64,000 bases of DNA, from NCBI RefSeq assembly GCF_000744115.1, contig NZ_JQLG01000004.1:2144190-2208189 (forward strand), in the 5' to 3' direction. This DNA is from Carnobacterium alterfunditum DSM 5972. Its GTDB lineage: Bacteria > Bacillota > Bacilli > Lactobacillales > Carnobacteriaceae. The number at the start of each line of letters is the position of its first letter. Within the stretch, counting starts at the first letter, position 1. The notes beneath the pieces were generated by a model. The model saw only the letters and a list, made by a program, of their open reading frames with translations, did no database searches and was not told the origin of the DNA. Of the stretch, positions 63,459-64,000 are shown piece by piece. Position numbers and translations under genes: made by a program.

Positions 63459-64000
63459 ATGGCAGTAATTTCAATGAAACAATTGCTTGAAGCAGGAGTA
63501 CATTTTGGTCACCAAACACGTCGTTGGAACCCAAAAATGAAACGTTATATCTTTACAGAAAGAAATGGTATCTATATCATCGACTTACAAAAAACAGTTA
63601 AGTTAGCTGATACAGCATACAACTACATGAAAGAAGTATCTGAAAATGGCGGAATCGCTTTATTCGTTGGTACTAAAAAACAAGCACAAGAAGCTATCAA
63701 AGATGAAGCAACTCGTGCTGGACAATACTTTGTAAACCACCGTTGGTTAGGTGGAACATTGACAAACTGGGATACTATCCAAAAACGTATCAAACGTTTG
63801 AAAGCAATCAATAAAATGGAAGAAGACGGAACTTTTGATGTCCTTCCTAAAAAAGAAGTAGGGATCTTGATCAAACAACGTGACCGTCTTGAAAAATTCT
63901 TAGGTGGTATCCAAGATATGCCAAGAATTCCAGATGTAATGTTCGTTGTTGACCCTCGCAAAGAACGTATCGCAATCCAAGAAGCACACAAATTAAACAT
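63459..64000 (+). CDS. rpsB: 30S ribosomal protein S2 (partial, 5' part)
   Basis: The gene runs off the right edge; about 180 of some 260 codons are present. The S2 features are clear: [25 protein letters not shown]-type start (key [11 protein letters not shown]), [24 protein letters not shown] and [13 protein letters not shown]2 is a small-subunit protein and binds S1 in many bacteria. The ATG follows GGAGGA. It is usually followed by tsf. A minus-strand frame over 63623-64000 is a shadow. Confidence 0.95.
   Translation, partial: MAVISMKQLLEAGVHFGHQTRRWNPKMKRYIFTERNGIYIIDLQKTVKLADTAYNYMKEVSENGGIALFVGTKKQAQEAIKDEATRAGQYFVNHRWLGGTLTNWDTIQKRIKRLKAINKMEEDGTFDVLPKKEVGILIKQRDRLEKFLGGIQDMPRIPDVMFVVDPRKERIAIQEAHKLN

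Noticed and set aside
63623-64000. A minus-strand frame at the right edge
   Set aside because: It is opposite the rpsB gene, whose protein matches S2 over its whole visible length.
1-64000. CRISPR arrays, prophage modules, tRNA genes
   Set aside because: None was seen: no regularly spaced repeats, no phage structural genes, and no tRNA-like segments that I could identify by eye.

Overview
The window is a compact stretch of core chromosome from a low-GC, non-sporulating Gram-positive bacterium. The gene order (xerD-deoB-punA, lysA-ribT-scpA-scpB-rluB-resD-resE, ribU, ypbB-recQ-ypbE-cmk-rpsA-der-hup-ypiA-ypiB, dapB-cca-dinG-ypmB-asnS-dnaD-nth, recU-ponA, gpsB-rnpB-rlmL, thyA-dfrA, rbgA-rnhB, lexA-ynzC-tkt-yneF, rpsB) is a condensed version of the Bacillus subtilis order, with the sporulation, cytochrome and several biosynthetic genes removed. 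With the AT-rich base composition, frequent TTG and GTG starts and an EbsA-like protein, this suggests a lactic acid bacterium of the Carnobacterium/Enterococcus side of the Lactobacillales. Carnobacterium is my best guess; it is an inference, not shown by any single gene.

Layout. 1-2362: end of pyruvate kinase, the S1-domain protein CvfB and XerD. 2455-6015: nucleoside salvage (deoB, punA) and lysA. 6077-8589: RibT-like acetyltransferase, condensin subunits ScpA/ScpB and RluB. 8834-11364: a ResD/ResE-type two-component system. 11392-14752: an FMN riboswitch and the riboflavin transporter ribU, separated by one IS30-family element, with a second, different IS30-family element just after ribU. 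14977-24369: ypbB-recQ, a LysM protein, cmk, rpsA, der, hup, a TPR protein and ReoY/YpiB. 24422-29000: a YitT-type membrane protein (minus strand), dapB-cca, a nitroreductase and an unknown small protein. 29046-35538: dinG, ypmB, asnS, dnaD, nth. 35800-39157 (minus): ponA and recU. 39222-43219: ypsA, gpsB, RNase P RNA, rlmL, RNase HI, an EbsA-like protein and a cold-shock protein. 43331-43917 is almost empty of genes. 43918-51975: an ABC-F ATPase, thyA-dfrA, a GDSL hydrolase, ypmS, msrA, yozE, deoD and an S41 protease. 52134-55062: two signal peptidases, rbgA, rnhB. 55138-58698: lexA with a clear SOS box, ynzC, tkt, yneF. 58699-64000: a decayed reading frame, a PlsC-type acyltransferase, a SWIM/SNF2 helicase and the start of rpsB with its leader.

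How the genes work together: most serve DNA maintenance (xerD, scpAB, recQ, dinG, nth, recU, rnhA, rnhB, lexA, hup, dnaD), translation and ribosome assembly (rluB, rpsA, der, rlmL, rbgA, asnS, rpsB, rnpB, cca, ABC-F), cell wall and division (ponA, gpsB, lysA, dapB, reoY), and nucleotide supply (deoB, punA, deoD, cmk, thyA, dfrA). Terminators are well marked, and many sit between convergent genes and can work both ways.

I found no prophage, CRISPR array, tRNA, or defence or biosynthetic island, and no convincing new multi-gene system. The most notable points are the separation of the FMN riboswitch from ribU by an insertion sequence, an endonuclease III that has lost its iron-sulfur cysteines, the loss of yneA/yneB beside a kept SOS box, the long gene-poor leader region before the ABC-F gene, and a structured rpsB leader.
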